A stretch of DNA of 64,000 bases from DASXKD01 sp963707905 (GTDB lineage Bacteria > Actinomycetota > Actinomycetes > Streptosporangiales > Streptosporangiaceae), in assembly GCA_963707905.1 (NCBI GenBank), contig CAVPSA010000005.1, forward strand, positions 145,544-209,543, read 5' to 3'. The notes below the pieces were generated by a model. It worked only from the letters and a program-made list of their open reading frames with translations. It was not told where the DNA came from and made no database searches. This document shows positions 15,942-24,357 of this stretch, in pieces. Every line of letters begins with the position of its first letter. The stretch's first letter is position 1. A program made the translations under genes and the position numbers.

Positions 15942-17153
15942 CTAGCCGTCGATGAGGGCCGCGGCGATCCTGGCGACGTGTTCCCCGGGCCGGCCGAACA
16001 ACTGGCCCGCACCGTGCGCGCGCTTGAAGTAACGGTGCGCGTCGTGCTCCCAGGTGATGCCGATGGCCCCGTGCATCTGGATCATCTGTCCCGCCGCCCG
16101 GGTCAGGGCGTCTGAGCAGTACGCCTTCGCCGCCGCCGCGAGCATCCCGAGCCCGGCTGAGTCCGCGGCCGGGGACGCCACAGGATCGGCGTCGGCGGCG
16201 GCGAACGCCGCGGCGTAACACAGCGACCGCGCCGACTCCACCAGCACGTGCAGGTCGGCCATCCGGTGCTGGAGTGCCTGGAAGCTGCCGATGGGCCGGC
16301 CGAACTGCACCCGGGCCTTCGTGTAGGCGACGGTCAGCTCCAGCGCCCGCTGTGCCGCGCCCGCCTGCTCGGCGGCCAGCGCGATACAGGCGAGGTCCCG
16401 GGCCCGGGCCAGCGCCCGGGTGTCCGTCCCGACGCACCGCCCCGGCGCCCCGTCCAGCGCGACGACGGCCAGCCGCCGGGTGGTGTCCATGGTGGTCACC
16501 GCCCGCCGGGTGACGGCAGGATGCTCTGGGTCAACCTCGAAAAGGCCGGTGCCGTCCGGCGCCCGGGCCGCGGCCAGCAGCACGCCGGCGGTGTCACCGT
16601 CGAGCACGTGGTGCGCCTCGCCGCTCAGCATCCAGGCGCCAGATGCCGTGGGGCCGGCACCGGTGCCCGGGCGCGCGGCGAATGCGGGCTCGGCGGGATC
16701 CCAGTGGCCCGCCTGCGGCGCCCAGGCCAGAGCCGCGACCGCGGCGCCGCTGGCGATGCCGGGCAGCAGCCGCCGGCACGCCTCATCGTCGCCGGAGGCG
16801 AGCAGGGCCTGCCCGGCCAGCACCGCGGAGCCGAGCATCGGGGAAGGGACCAGGCCCCGGCCGAGTTCCGCCATCACGAGGCAGGTCTCCACCGGCCCGG
16901 CGCCTGCGCCGCCGTAGCGCTCCGGGATGGCAAGCCCGGCGACGCCGATCTCGCCGCAGAGCCGCTGCCACAGCGACAGGTCGAAGCCGGGCCCGCCGTC
17001 GGTACCAGGGTCCCCGGCCGGCCCGGGCCCGGCCGGTCCGGCGCCCGTGCCGCGCCAGCACCCGCGGACCGCATCGCGCAGGTCCCGCTGCTCGTGCTCA
17101 ACTCCGTCGGACCGCCGTGGCGGCAGGTCCCGCTGCTCGGTGCTCAGCTCCAC
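15942..17153 (-). CDS. fadE33: Acyl-CoA dehydrogenase subunit, FadE33-like
   Basis: 403 residues. Acyl-CoA dehydrogenase features: IGVAGLAIPERYGGAGAG, LGRGLVPSPMLGSAVLAGQ, then YTKARVQFGRPIGSFQALQH and QMIQMHGAIGITWEHDAHRY. It lacks the C-terminal YxGTxEIQR element, as expected for one half of the heteromeric enzymes of steroid degradation. The GTG at 17153 overlaps the fadE32 stop at 17144-17146. The N-terminus contains two near copies of EQRDL (STEQRDL and EHEQRDL), a small local duplication. Order fadD3-echA-fadE31-fadE32-fadE33 matches Mycobacterium apart from the added echA, supporting a role in ring C/D degradation. Confidence 0.8.
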   Translation of the reverse strand: MELSTEQRDLPPRRSDGVEHEQRDLRDAVRGCWRGTGAGPAGPGPAGDPGTDGGPGFDLSLWQRLCGEIGVAGLAIPERYGGAGAGPVETCLVMAELGRGLVPSPMLGSAVLAGQALLASGDDEACRRLLPGIASGAAVAALAWAPQAGHWDPAEPAFAARPGTGAGPTASGAWMLSGEAHHVLDGDTAGVLLAAARAPDGTGLFEVDPEHPAVTRRAVTTMDTTRRLAVVALDGAPGRCVGTDTRALARARDLACIALAAEQAGAAQRALELTVAYTKARVQFGRPIGSFQALQHRMADLHVLVESARSLCYAAAFAAADADPVASPAADSAGLGMLAAAAKAYCSDALTRAAGQMIQMHGAIGITWEHDAHRYFKRAHGAGQLFGRPGEHVARIAAALIDG

Positions 17154-18455
17154 GCGCGGTGCTCTGCCCGGCGGCCGCGGCCTGCCGTGGCGGCGCGGCG
17201 GCCTGCCCGGCGGCGTTGGCCTGCCCGGCGGCGTTGGCCTGCCCGGCGGCATGGCGCGGCCTGGCCGGCGGCGGCCTGCTCGTTCTCCGGCACCGAGATC
17301 GCGGCCATCACCCTGGCCCGGTGCGCGGCCTGGCTGCCCCAGGCCCCGGCCAGCGCGCGCACCTTCAGCAGCCACAGGTGCAGGTCGTGCTCCTCGGTGT
17401 AGCCGATCGCGCCATGCACCTGGAGCGCTGCCCGGGCGGCACGGCGGGCCGCGTCGGTGCAGGCCACCTTCGCCGCCGACACGTCCCTGGCCGCGTGGCG
17501 GCTGCCGGTGTCGAGCGCGCCGGCCGCGGCGTCCAGCAGCGGCCCGGCAAACTCCAGGCCGATCGCCACGTCGGCCAGCTGGTGCTTGACCGCCTGGAAC
17601 GCCCCGATCGGCCTGCCGAACTGTGTCCGCTGCCCGGCATGCCGGACGCTGGCCTCCAGCAGGGCACGGCCCGCGCCGAGCAATTGCGCGGCGCAGGCCA
17701 GCGCGCCCGCATCGAGCGCCCGAGTCACCGCACCCGCCACCGCGGGCCCACGGGCCAGCACCTGGCCGCCGGTCAGCTGCGACAGCGACCGGCCCGGGTC
17801 CACCGACCGGTACCGGGCACCTGTGCCGGCGAGCCGCACCGTGTCACCCGCGGCGAGCAGCACCAGCCCGGCGGCGCCGGTGTCCACCGCCCACGGCAGC
17901 CACGGCGGCATGGCCGCCGTGGCGATCAGTTCCCCGGCGGCCAGCCCGGCGAGCCACCGAGCGGGCCAGGCCTGGCCAGCCAGTTCCCCGCCAGCCAGTT
18001 CCCCGGCAGCCAGTTCCCGCGGCCAGCCCGGCCAGTTCCCCGGCGCCAGCTCAGTCCCCCGGCGGTCAGTTCCCCGCCGGCCAGTTCTCCGGCGGCCAGG
18101 CCCCGGCGGCCAGGCCCCCGGCGGCCAAGTCTCCGGCCGCGGCGTTGCCGGGCAGCGCGGCGAGCAGCACCGGAACGGCGGCGACCGACTCGGCCACCGG
18201 GCCGGGCACCACGTGATGCCCGAGTTCCTCGCAGGCGACCACGACATCGGCGAAGCTGGCGCCGAGACCACCGTCGCGCTCGGGCACTGCCAGCGCGGTG
18301 ACTCCCAGTGCGGCGAGGGCGCGCCACACGGCCAGCCCCGGAGCACGGTCACCCGCGGCCCACCTCCGGGCGGCAGCAGGTACCTCGGCATCAGCGAGCA
18401 TGCCGTGCAACGATGCGGCGAACTGGGCCTGCTCGCCGGACCGGCCGGGGGTCAT
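17144..18455 (-). CDS. fadE32: Acyl-CoA dehydrogenase subunit, FadE32-like, repeat-expanded and out of frame
   Basis: The N-terminal part is read from the ATG at 18455 (ATGA overlap with the fadE31 stop): TALAVPERDGGLGASFADVV, then EELGHHVVPGPVAESVAAVP. It meets a stop at 18066. The C-terminal half is read in another frame to 17144: AGELIATAAMPPWLPWAVD, RTQFGRPIGAFQAVKHQLAD and ARAALQVHGAIGYTEEHD. Between them lies a tract of degenerate 15-base units (LAAGE-coding) at about 17930-18128. Units of 14, 19 and 22 bases push the tract through all three frames, leaving the gene one base out. The homologous mycobacterial protein is much shorter (about 320 residues), so the tract is an expansion. The last about 40 residues are also built from an 18-base repeat. 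Whether a functional protein is made is uncertain. Confidence 0.75.
17202..17254 (-). repeat. 18-bp tandem repeat at the 3' end of fadE32
   Basis: CCTGCCCGGCGGCGTTGG occurs at 17202-17219 and 17220-17237. A third copy at 17238-17254 is one base short and ends GCATGG. Reading the shadow frames gives Arg/Ala/Gly/Gln-rich tails, so the real C-terminus of FadE32 is unclear here. Confidence 0.8.
17930..18128 (-). repeat. Degenerate 15-bp repeat tract inside fadE32
   Basis: On the minus strand the unit is CTGGCCGCCGGGGAA, coding LAAGE. Clear copies lie at 18114-18128, 18085-18099 and 18070-18084, with further degenerate copies down to about 17930. The copy at 18100-18113 has only 14 bases, and later spacings of 19 and 22 bases occur. 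The tract occupies what should be a short loop in the N-terminal half of the acyl-CoA dehydrogenase. Confidence 0.82.
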
Positions 18456-19669
18456 CGGGGCAGCCCCAGCAACCGCTCGGCGATCACCGTGCGCTGGATC
18501 TCGTTCGTGCCCGCGTAGATCGGGCCCGCCAGGGAGAACAGGTAGCCGTCCAGCCAGCGCCCGGCCAGCCCCGGGTCCCCGGCCAGCCCCGGGTCCCCGG
18601 CCAGCCCCGGGTCCCCGGCCAGCCCCGGGTCCCCGGCCAGCCCGGGGGAGGCCAGCTCGGCCTGCGGTCCCAGCAGGTCAAGCGCGGTTTCGTGCAGGGC
18701 GACGTCCAGCTCGGACCAGAACACCTTGCCAAGGCTGGACTCCGCGCCCATGCTGCCGCCCGCCGCCAGCCGGGCAGCGGTCGCGTGGGTGTGCAGCCGG
18801 TAGGCCTGGGCGCCGATCCACGCATCCACGACCCGGTCCCGCAGCGCGGTGTCCGCCGGGTCGCCGGCCCGGTGCCACAGTTCCACCAGGCGGGCGGCTG
18901 CCGCGCTGAACCGTCCCGGGCTGCGCAGCGACATCCCCCGCTCGTGGCTGGCGGTACTCATCGCGATCCGCCAGCCGTCACCGGGCTCGCCGATCACGTC
19001 GGCGGCGGGCACGAACACCTGATCAAGGAAGATCTCCGCGAACCCGGTCCGGCCGCCGAGCTGACGGATCGGCCGCACCGTGACGCCGGGAGCGCGCAGG
19101 TCGAACATCAGGTACGTCAGGCCACGGTGGCGCTGCGCCCCGGGCTCGGAGCGGAACAGGCCGAATGCCTTGTCCGCGAACGCCGCGCGGGAACTCCACG
19201 TCTTCGTCCCCGACAGCAGCCACCCCCCGTCCGCCGCCGTGGCGGTGGCGCGGATCGCGGCCAGGTCGCTGCCGGCGTCCGGCTCCGACCAGGCCTGTGC
19301 CCACACCTGGTCCGCGGTCGCCATCGGCGGCAGCACCCGGTCCCGCTGCGCCACGGTGCCGTGCGCGAACAGGGTCGGCGCCAGCAGGAAGAGCCCGTTC
19401 TGGCCGACCCGCACGGGTGCGTCGGCGGCGTAGTACTCCTCCTCGAAGACCAGCCAGTCCAGCAGCGGCGCGTCCCGGCCGCCATAGGAGACCGGCCAGG
19501 AAACCACGGAAAGCCGCGCCGCGGCGAGTTCGTGCTCCCACTCCCGGTGCGCGGCGAACCCCTCGGCGGTGTCCACCGACGGCAGCGGCCGCGCGGGCAC
19601 ATGCGCCCGCAGCCAGTCCCGCACCTCGGCCCGGAACTGGCCGGCCTGATCGCCGGGCTCCCCGCTCAC
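18452..19669 (-). CDS. fadE31: Acyl-CoA dehydrogenase, FadE31-like
   Basis: 405 residues with all main family elements: VSWPVSYGGRDAPLLDWLVF, QAWSEPDAGSDLAAIR (FAD/substrate loop), LSGTKTWSSRAAFADKAFGL, GEPGDGWRIAMSTASHERG and the C-terminal YAGTNEIQRTVIAERLLGLP. It is the catalytic-type partner in the fadE31-32-33 set. The GTG start at 19669 overlaps the echA stop; its own stop overlaps the fadE32 ATG. An insertion of five PGLAG repeats, from an 18-base tandem repeat, lies just before RWLDGYLFSLAGPIYAG, a surface-loop position. Confidence 0.85.
   Translation of the reverse strand: MSGEPGDQAGQFRAEVRDWLRAHVPARPLPSVDTAEGFAAHREWEHELAAARLSVVSWPVSYGGRDAPLLDWLVFEEEYYAADAPVRVGQNGLFLLAPTLFAHGTVAQRDRVLPPMATADQVWAQAWSEPDAGSDLAAIRATATAADGGWLLSGTKTWSSRAAFADKAFGLFRSEPGAQRHRGLTYLMFDLRAPGVTVRPIRQLGGRTGFAEIFLDQVFVPAADVIGEPGDGWRIAMSTASHERGMSLRSPGRFSAAAARLVELWHRAGDPADTALRDRVVDAWIGAQAYRLHTHATAARLAAGGSMGAESSLGKVFWSELDVALHETALDLLGPQAELASPGLAGDPGLAGDPGLAGDPGLAGDPGLAGRWLDGYLFSLAGPIYAGTNEIQRTVIAERLLGLPR
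18563..18634 (-). repeat. Four perfect 18-bp units in fadE31
   Basis: The plus-strand unit GGCCAGCCCCGGGTCCCC is repeated four times without change (18563, 18581, 18599, 18617), followed by a partial unit. It codes PGLAGD in frame. Being a multiple of three, copy-number change would not break this gene. Confidence 0.95.
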
Positions 19670-20538
19670 CCGCCCGCCTGCTCCGCCGCGCCGTCCCGCA
19701 TGCCGCGGGCGTCCAGGCCGGCCAGCGAGTCACCCGAGGTCTCCGCGTTGTGCGCGTGCGCCAGGTGGTGCAGGCCGAACACCGAGTCCATGCCCGCCCG
19801 CATGCCCATCAGGTCCTCGCACTGGTTCACCGCGCGCTTGGCCAGGGCCAGCCCGAACGGCGGCATCGTGGCGACCTGCTCCGCCAGGCCGAAGGTCACC
19901 TCCGCCAGTGCGGAACGGGGCACCACCCGGTTCACCATGCCCAGCTCGTAGGCGCGCTGCGCGCCGAACCGTGCCCCGGTGAACAGCGCCTCCTTGGCGA
20001 AACGTGGCCCGAGCACCCACGGGTGGGCGAAGTACTCCACGCCGGGGATCCCCATCCGGACCACCGGGTCGGCGAAGAACGCGTCGTCGGCGGCCACGAT
20101 CAGGTCGCAGGACCAGGCGAGCATCAGCCCGCCGGCGATGCACGCACCCTGGACCATCGCGATGGCGGGCTTGGGCATCTCCCGCCAGCGCCGGCACATG
20201 CCCAGGTAGACCTCCATCTCCCGGGCGTACCTCGCGTCGGCGCCCTCGCGGCCGACGTGGTCCCACCACAGCACCGCCTGCCGGTCGAAGGAGACGTCAA
20301 CGTCGCGGCCCGGGGTGCCGATGTCATGGCCCGCGCAGAAGTGCTCACCCTCGCCGGCCAGCACGATGACCGCCACATCCGGCGAGTTCACCGCCCGCGC
20401 GAACGCCGCGTCCAGGGCGTACGTCATCGCCGAGTTCTGCGCGTTGCGGTAGCGGGGGCGGTTGAGGGTCACCACGGCGACCGGTCCGCGCTCCTTATAT
20501 AGGACCGGGCCCTCGCCGTCGGCAGCATGCTCGGTCAA
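19666..20538 (-). CDS. Enoyl-CoA hydratase/isomerase in the fadD3 operon
   Basis: Crotonase-fold protein of 290 residues: VTLNRPRYRNAQNSAMTYAL, the oxyanion segment GEGEHFCAGHDIG and VQGACIAGGLMLAWSCDLIV. The TTG start at 20538 has GGGAGG 4-5 bases before it and overlaps the fadD3 stop (TTGA). In M. tuberculosis fadD3 is followed directly by fadE31, so the hydratase here is an addition, probably an EchA13-type enzyme hydrating an enoyl-CoA intermediate of ring C/D degradation. That substrate is inference. Confidence 0.82.
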   Translation of the reverse strand: MTEHAADGEGPVLYKERGPVAVVTLNRPRYRNAQNSAMTYALDAAFARAVNSPDVAVIVLAGEGEHFCAGHDIGTPGRDVDVSFDRQAVLWWDHVGREGADARYAREMEVYLGMCRRWREMPKPAIAMVQGACIAGGLMLAWSCDLIVAADDAFFADPVVRMGIPGVEYFAHPWVLGPRFAKEALFTGARFGAQRAYELGMVNRVVPRSALAEVTFGLAEQVATMPPFGLALAKRAVNQCEDLMGMRAGMDSVFGLHHLAHAHNAETSGDSLAGLDARGMRDGAAEQAGG

Positions 20539-22229
20539 GATTCCTCCCGCAGTACTCGCTTGAGCGTCTTGCCGGACGGGTTGCGCGGCAGGCCGTCGCG
20601 GAACACCACCTGGCGCGGGACCTTGTAGCCGGCCAGCCGTTCCCGGCAGAAGGCCAGCACCGCCGCCTCGTCCAGGGCACGGCCGGGCCGGGTGACCACG
20701 TACGCCCTGCCCACCTCGCCGAGCCGCGCGTCGGGTACCCCGATGACCGCCGACTCGGCGACGCCGTCCAGCCGGGCCAGCACCTGCTCCACCTCGGCCG
20801 GGTAGACGTTGAAGCCGCCGCAGATGTACATGTCCTTGAGCCGGTCGGTGATCGTCAGGTAGCCGTCGGCGTCCAGGCGGCCGATGTCACCGGTGTGCAG
20901 CCAGCCGCCGGCGTCGATGGCGGCACGGGTCGCGTCGGCGTCATCGAGGTAACCGAGCATCAGGTTCGGCCCGCGCAGCAGGACCTCGCCAGGGTCGCCT
21001 GGCTTGGCCTCGTCGCCGTCCGGCCCGGCGATGCACACCTCGAAGCCGGCCGCGGCCCGCCCCGAGGTGGCCGCCACGGTCTGTGGGTCGTCACCGGGCC
21101 GGCACATGGTCGCCACCACAGCCTCGGTCAGCCCGTAGGCGGTGAGCACCGACTCGAAGGTCAGCTCACGGCGCATCCGCTCGATCAGGGCGACCGGCAC
21201 GGTGGCCGCCCCGGTGACCGCGAGCCGCAGGCTGGACAGGTCGTGCGCGTCCCGCTCCGGGTGGTCGAGGATCGTCTGGTAGATCGTCGGCGGGCCGGGC
21301 AGCACCGTGATCCGCTCGGATGCGACCAGCGACATGGCCCGGCCCGCGTCGTACACCAGTTGCGGCACCAGGGTCGCGCCGCTCACCAGGCAGGCCAGGA
21401 TGCCGGCCTTGTAACCGAAGCTGTGGAAGAACGGGTTGACCACCAGGTAGCGGTCCGCGCTGGACAGGCCGCCACGTTCCGCCCAGGCCCGGGCCACGGC
21501 CAGCGACTGCCGGTGCGCGGTCATCGCGCCCTTGCTCCGCCCGGTCGTGCCCGAGGTGAACAGGATGTCGCTCACGTCGCCCGGGCGCACCGCCGCGGCA
21601 CGCTTCTCCGCCGCGCTGGCGGGCACCGCCGCCGCCCGGTCCAGCAGGTCCGCCCAGCCGATCACCCCGTCTTCCGTGTCGCTGCCGGCGTCGGGTTCCG
21701 TGGCGTCAGGCATCGGCACGCGGACCACGAGCCGCAGCTTCCCGGGGAGCAGGGCGGCCACGGGGAGCCGTTCGGCCGCTGGGTAATTTTCGTCACCGGC
21801 GCCGGCCCGCGCCGGTGCTGTAGCAGCGCCGGCCCGCGCCGCTTCGGTAGCAGCATCATTCGCAGCGCTACGCAGCGCGGCGAACCGGTCGGCCCCGAGA
21901 AACCGGTCGGCCACGATCAGCACGGACGCGCCGCTGCGGGTGATCACGTCGAGCGCCTCGGGCCCGGTGAAGCGCGTGCTGACCGGAACGACTATGGCGC
22001 CCGCGGACAGCGCGCCGAACGCGCCAAGCACCCAGTGATGCGTGTTCGGGCACCAGATCGCCACACGGTCCCCAGGAGTCACGCCCTCGGCGATGAGCGC
22101 CCGGGCGACCGTGGTCGTCTGCTGAAGTAGCTGGTGATAGCTGATTCGCGGGCCCCCCGGCTCGGCAAGGGCGGGCCCGTCGCCGAACTTCCCCGCCGCG
22201 GCTGCGATAGCGGCCGGGATGGTGTGCAC
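20535..22229 (-). CDS. fadD3: HIP-CoA ligase FadD3
   Basis: Acyl-CoA synthetase expected to activate HIP, the bicyclic product left after rings A and B are removed. 564 residues from the GTG at 22229 (GGAGGG just upstream); mycobacterial FadD3 is about 500. ANL motifs: ILFTSGTTGRSKGAMTAH (P-loop), YGLTEAVVATM, WLHTGDIGRLDADGYLTITD, LKDMYICGGFNVYPAEVE and the catalytic-Lys region NPSGKTLKR. An extra segment of about 60 residues near residue 135-200 includes a doubled 9-residue Ala-rich repeat and explains the length. It is divergent from fadE30 with a perfect KstR2-type box in between. Confidence 0.9.
   Translation of the reverse strand: MHTIPAAIAAAAGKFGDGPALAEPGGPRISYHQLLQQTTTVARALIAEGVTPGDRVAIWCPNTHHWVLGAFGALSAGAIVVPVSTRFTGPEALDVITRSGASVLIVADRFLGADRFAALRSAANDAATEAARAGAATAPARAGAGDENYPAAERLPVAALLPGKLRLVVRVPMPDATEPDAGSDTEDGVIGWADLLDRAAAVPASAAEKRAAAVRPGDVSDILFTSGTTGRSKGAMTAHRQSLAVARAWAERGGLSSADRYLVVNPFFHSFGYKAGILACLVSGATLVPQLVYDAGRAMSLVASERITVLPGPPTIYQTILDHPERDAHDLSSLRLAVTGAATVPVALIERMRRELTFESVLTAYGLTEAVVATMCRPGDDPQTVAATSGRAAAGFEVCIAGPDGDEAKPGDPGEVLLRGPNLMLGYLDDADATRAAIDAGGWLHTGDIGRLDADGYLTITDRLKDMYICGGFNVYPAEVEQVLARLDGVAESAVIGVPDARLGEVGRAYVVTRPGRALDEAAVLAFCRERLAGYKVPRQVVFRDGLPRNPSGKTLKRVLREES
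21799..21852 (-). repeat. 27-bp tandem duplication in fadD3
   Basis: Units 21799-21825 and 21826-21852 share GCGCCGGCCCGCGCCG and a similar remainder ending TAGCA. In frame they code ATEAARAGA and ATAPARAGA, an Ala-rich insertion in the N-terminal domain of FadD3. Confidence 0.8.
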
Positions 22230-22246
22230 CAGGTGCCCTCCAACGA

Positions 22247-22260
22247 AGCAAGTGCTTGGT
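22247..22260. promoter_or_regulatory. KstR2-type operator
   Basis: AGCAAGTGCTTGGT matches the KstR2 consensus AnCAAGnnCTTGnT at all fixed positions. It lies 17 bases upstream of the fadD3 GTG and about 104 bases upstream of the fadE30 TTG. KstR2 is known to be released by HIP-CoA, so this predicts self-induction of the ring C/D genes by the FadD3 product. Confidence 0.9.
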
Positions 22261-22364
22261 AGGCTGAGCCTACGCGCGGCGGGCAGTTGCTGGCCAGCCA
22301 CGGAGCTCCCGCGGGCCTGCAACCCCCCCTGCGGGCCCGCGGGTCCGTCGCAGGGAGGCACAGG

Positions 22365-23549
22365 TTGCGCTCCAGCCCGCAGGATGAGCAGTTCCGGCGC
22401 AGTATCCGTGAATGGCTCGCCGCCAATCTCACCGGCCGTTTTGCCGCGCTGCGGGACGCGGGCGGCCCCGGGCGCGAGCACGAGGCACATGCCGAACGGG
22501 TGGCCTGGAACCGGCACCTGGCGGCCGCGGGGTGGACCTGTCTCGGCTGGCCGCCCGAGCACGGCGGCCGCGGCGCCACGCTGGCGCAGCAGGTCATCTT
22601 CTACGAGGAGTACGCGCGCAGCCGGGCCCCGGCGCGGGTCGGTTACCTGGGTGAGGAACTGCTCGGGCCGACGCTCATCGGGTTCGGCACGCCGGAGCAG
22701 CAGCGCAGGTTCCTGGAGCCGATCAGGACCGTTCAGGAACTCTGGTGCCAGGGCTTCTCCGAGCCGGGTGCCGGCTCTGACCTGGCCGCCGTGTCCACCG
22801 CAGCCCGTCTGGTGAAGGGGGCAGGGGAAGCGGGCGGGCAGTGGGTGATCACCGGGCAGAAGGTGTGGACGTCGCTGGCTGTGGAGGCGGACTGGTGTTT
22901 CGTGCTGGCCCGCACGGAGCCGGGCTCGAAACGCGGCGCGGGCCTGTCGTACCTGCTGGTCCCGATGCGCCAGCAGGGGGTGACGGTCCGGCCGATCCGG
23001 CAGCTCACCGGTACCTCGGAGTTCAACGAGGTGTTCTTCGACGGTGCCCGCACCGATGCCAGCCTGGTGGTCGGCGAGCCCGGCGACGGCTGGCGGGTGG
23101 CCCGGGCCACGCTGGCGATCGAGCGCGGCGTGGCCACCCTGGGCCAGCAGGTCGGTTTCGAGCGCGAACTGCGCCGCCTGGTGGAACTGGCCAGGCAGAC
23201 CGGGGCGAGCGGCGATCCGCTGATCCGCGACCGCCTGGGCCGGGCATGGATCGGCCTCGAGGCGATGCGCGCCCACGCGCTGCGCATATTGGCGGGCGGC
23301 GCCGACGGCACCGGACCGTCGGAGCTGAAGCTGCTCTGGTCGCGGTGGCACCAGGAACTCGGCGAGCTTGCCATGGACGTGCAGGGCGCGCCCTCGATGG
23401 TGGCCTGCGGCGCGCCCTACGACCTCGGCGACTGGCAGCGGCTGTTCCTGTTCAGCCGCGCCGACACGATCTACGGCGGGTCCGACGAGATCCAGCGCAC
23501 GATCATCGCCGAGCGGGCGCTCGGCCTGCCCCGCCAGGCCCGGGCATGA
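22365..23549 (+). CDS. fadE30: Acyl-CoA dehydrogenase FadE30
   Basis: 394 residues from the TTG at 22365, chosen because AGGGAGG lies 6 bases upstream; the frame opens earlier at 22287. Motifs: LGWPPEHGGRGATLAQQVIF, GFSEPGAGSDLAAVS, TGQKVWTSLAVEADW, GEPGDGWRVARATLAIERG and IYGGSDEIQRTIIAERALGL. In place of the YEGT of classical medium-chain enzymes it has YGGS, so the catalytic base must be elsewhere. FadE30 desaturates a hydroxylated indane carboxyl-CoA during HIP breakdown. It leads the operon fadE30-ipdF-amidohydrolase, divergent from fadD3 as in Mycobacterium. Confidence 0.9.
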   Translation: MRSSPQDEQFRRSIREWLAANLTGRFAALRDAGGPGREHEAHAERVAWNRHLAAAGWTCLGWPPEHGGRGATLAQQVIFYEEYARSRAPARVGYLGEELLGPTLIGFGTPEQQRRFLEPIRTVQELWCQGFSEPGAGSDLAAVSTAARLVKGAGEAGGQWVITGQKVWTSLAVEADWCFVLARTEPGSKRGAGLSYLLVPMRQQGVTVRPIRQLTGTSEFNEVFFDGARTDASLVVGEPGDGWRVARATLAIERGVATLGQQVGFERELRRLVELARQTGASGDPLIRDRLGRAWIGLEAMRAHALRILAGGADGTGPSELKLLWSRWHQELGELAMDVQGAPSMVACGAPYDLGDWQRLFLFSRADTIYGGSDEIQRTIIAERALGLPRQARA

Positions 23550-24340
23550 CCCTGCCCGCGCTCTCCCCGCCGGAGCCGCCCGCCGGGCGGGACCTGCTCG
23601 CGGGAAAGGTCGTGGTCGTCACCGCGGCGGCCGGCACCGGCATCGGTTCGGCCGTGGTGCGCCGTTGCCTGGCGGAGGGCGCCCTGGTGGCCATCAGCGA
23701 CTCCCACGAGCGGCGGCTCGCCGCGGCACACGATGAGCTGGCCCACGAGTTCGGTGCGCGGGTGTGGTCGCAGACGTGCGACGTGACCGTCGAGGAGCAG
23801 GTCGGGTCGCTGATCGACGGGGCGGTGCGGCACTTCGGGCGGATCGACGTGATGGTCAGCAACGCCGGCCTTGGCGGTACCAGTTCGGTGCTGGAGATGA
23901 CCGACGAGCAGTGGTCGCGGGTGCTCGACGTCACGCTGAACGGCACGTTCCGCTGCACGCGGGCCGCGCTGCGCCAGCTCGTCGCCCAGGGCCGCGGCGG
24001 CGCCGTGGTCAACAACGCCTCGGTGCTCGGCTGGCGGGCGCAGCCGGGCCAGGCGCACTACGCGGCCGCGAAAGCCGGGGTGATGGCGCTGACCAGGTGC
24101 GCGGCCCTGGATGTGGCGGCGCACGGGATCCGGGTCAACGCGGTGGCGCCGAGCCTGGCCGCGCACCCGTTCCTGGCCAAGGTGACCAGCGACGAACTGC
24201 TCGCCGAACTGGCCGGCCGGGAGGCGTTCGGCCGCGCGGCGGAGCCGTGGGAGGTCGCCAGCGTCATCGCGTTCCTCGCCAGCGACTACGCCTCGTACCT
24301 GACCGGTGAGGTCATCTCGGTCAGCAGCCAGCATCCCTGA
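23546..24340 (+). CDS. ipdF: Short-chain dehydrogenase IpdF
   Basis: 264-residue SDR. Cofactor loop VVTAAAGTGIGSAVVRR (an AAxGTGIG variant of TGxxxGIG), VSNAGLGGTS, and the catalytic Ser and YxxxK in NNASVLGW and HYAAAKAG. ATG at 23546 overlaps the fadE30 stop (ATGA). Position directly behind fadE30 and size match Rv3559c, identified as IpdF, which oxidises the 5-hydroxyl of a HIP-derived CoA ester. The clan assignment is sure; the exact reaction rests on synteny. Confidence 0.85.
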   Translation: MTLPALSPPEPPAGRDLLAGKVVVVTAAAGTGIGSAVVRRCLAEGALVAISDSHERRLAAAHDELAHEFGARVWSQTCDVTVEEQVGSLIDGAVRHFGRIDVMVSNAGLGGTSSVLEMTDEQWSRVLDVTLNGTFRCTRAALRQLVAQGRGGAVVNNASVLGWRAQPGQAHYAAAKAGVMALTRCAALDVAAHGIRVNAVAPSLAAHPFLAKVTSDELLAELAGREAFGRAAEPWEVASVIAFLASDYASYLTGEVISVSSQHP

Positions 24341-24357
24341 TGGAGGGGGATGGGCCG

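Noticed and set aside
18563..18634. 18-bp array as a CRISPR or mobile-element signature
   Set aside because: No spacers; it is in frame and codes a regular PGLAGD peptide.
20535..23351. 938-residue fusion of an antisense segment with FadD3
   Set aside because: The upstream 370 codons are antisense to fadE30; the GTG at 22229 has GGAGGG and gives the normal FadD3 start.
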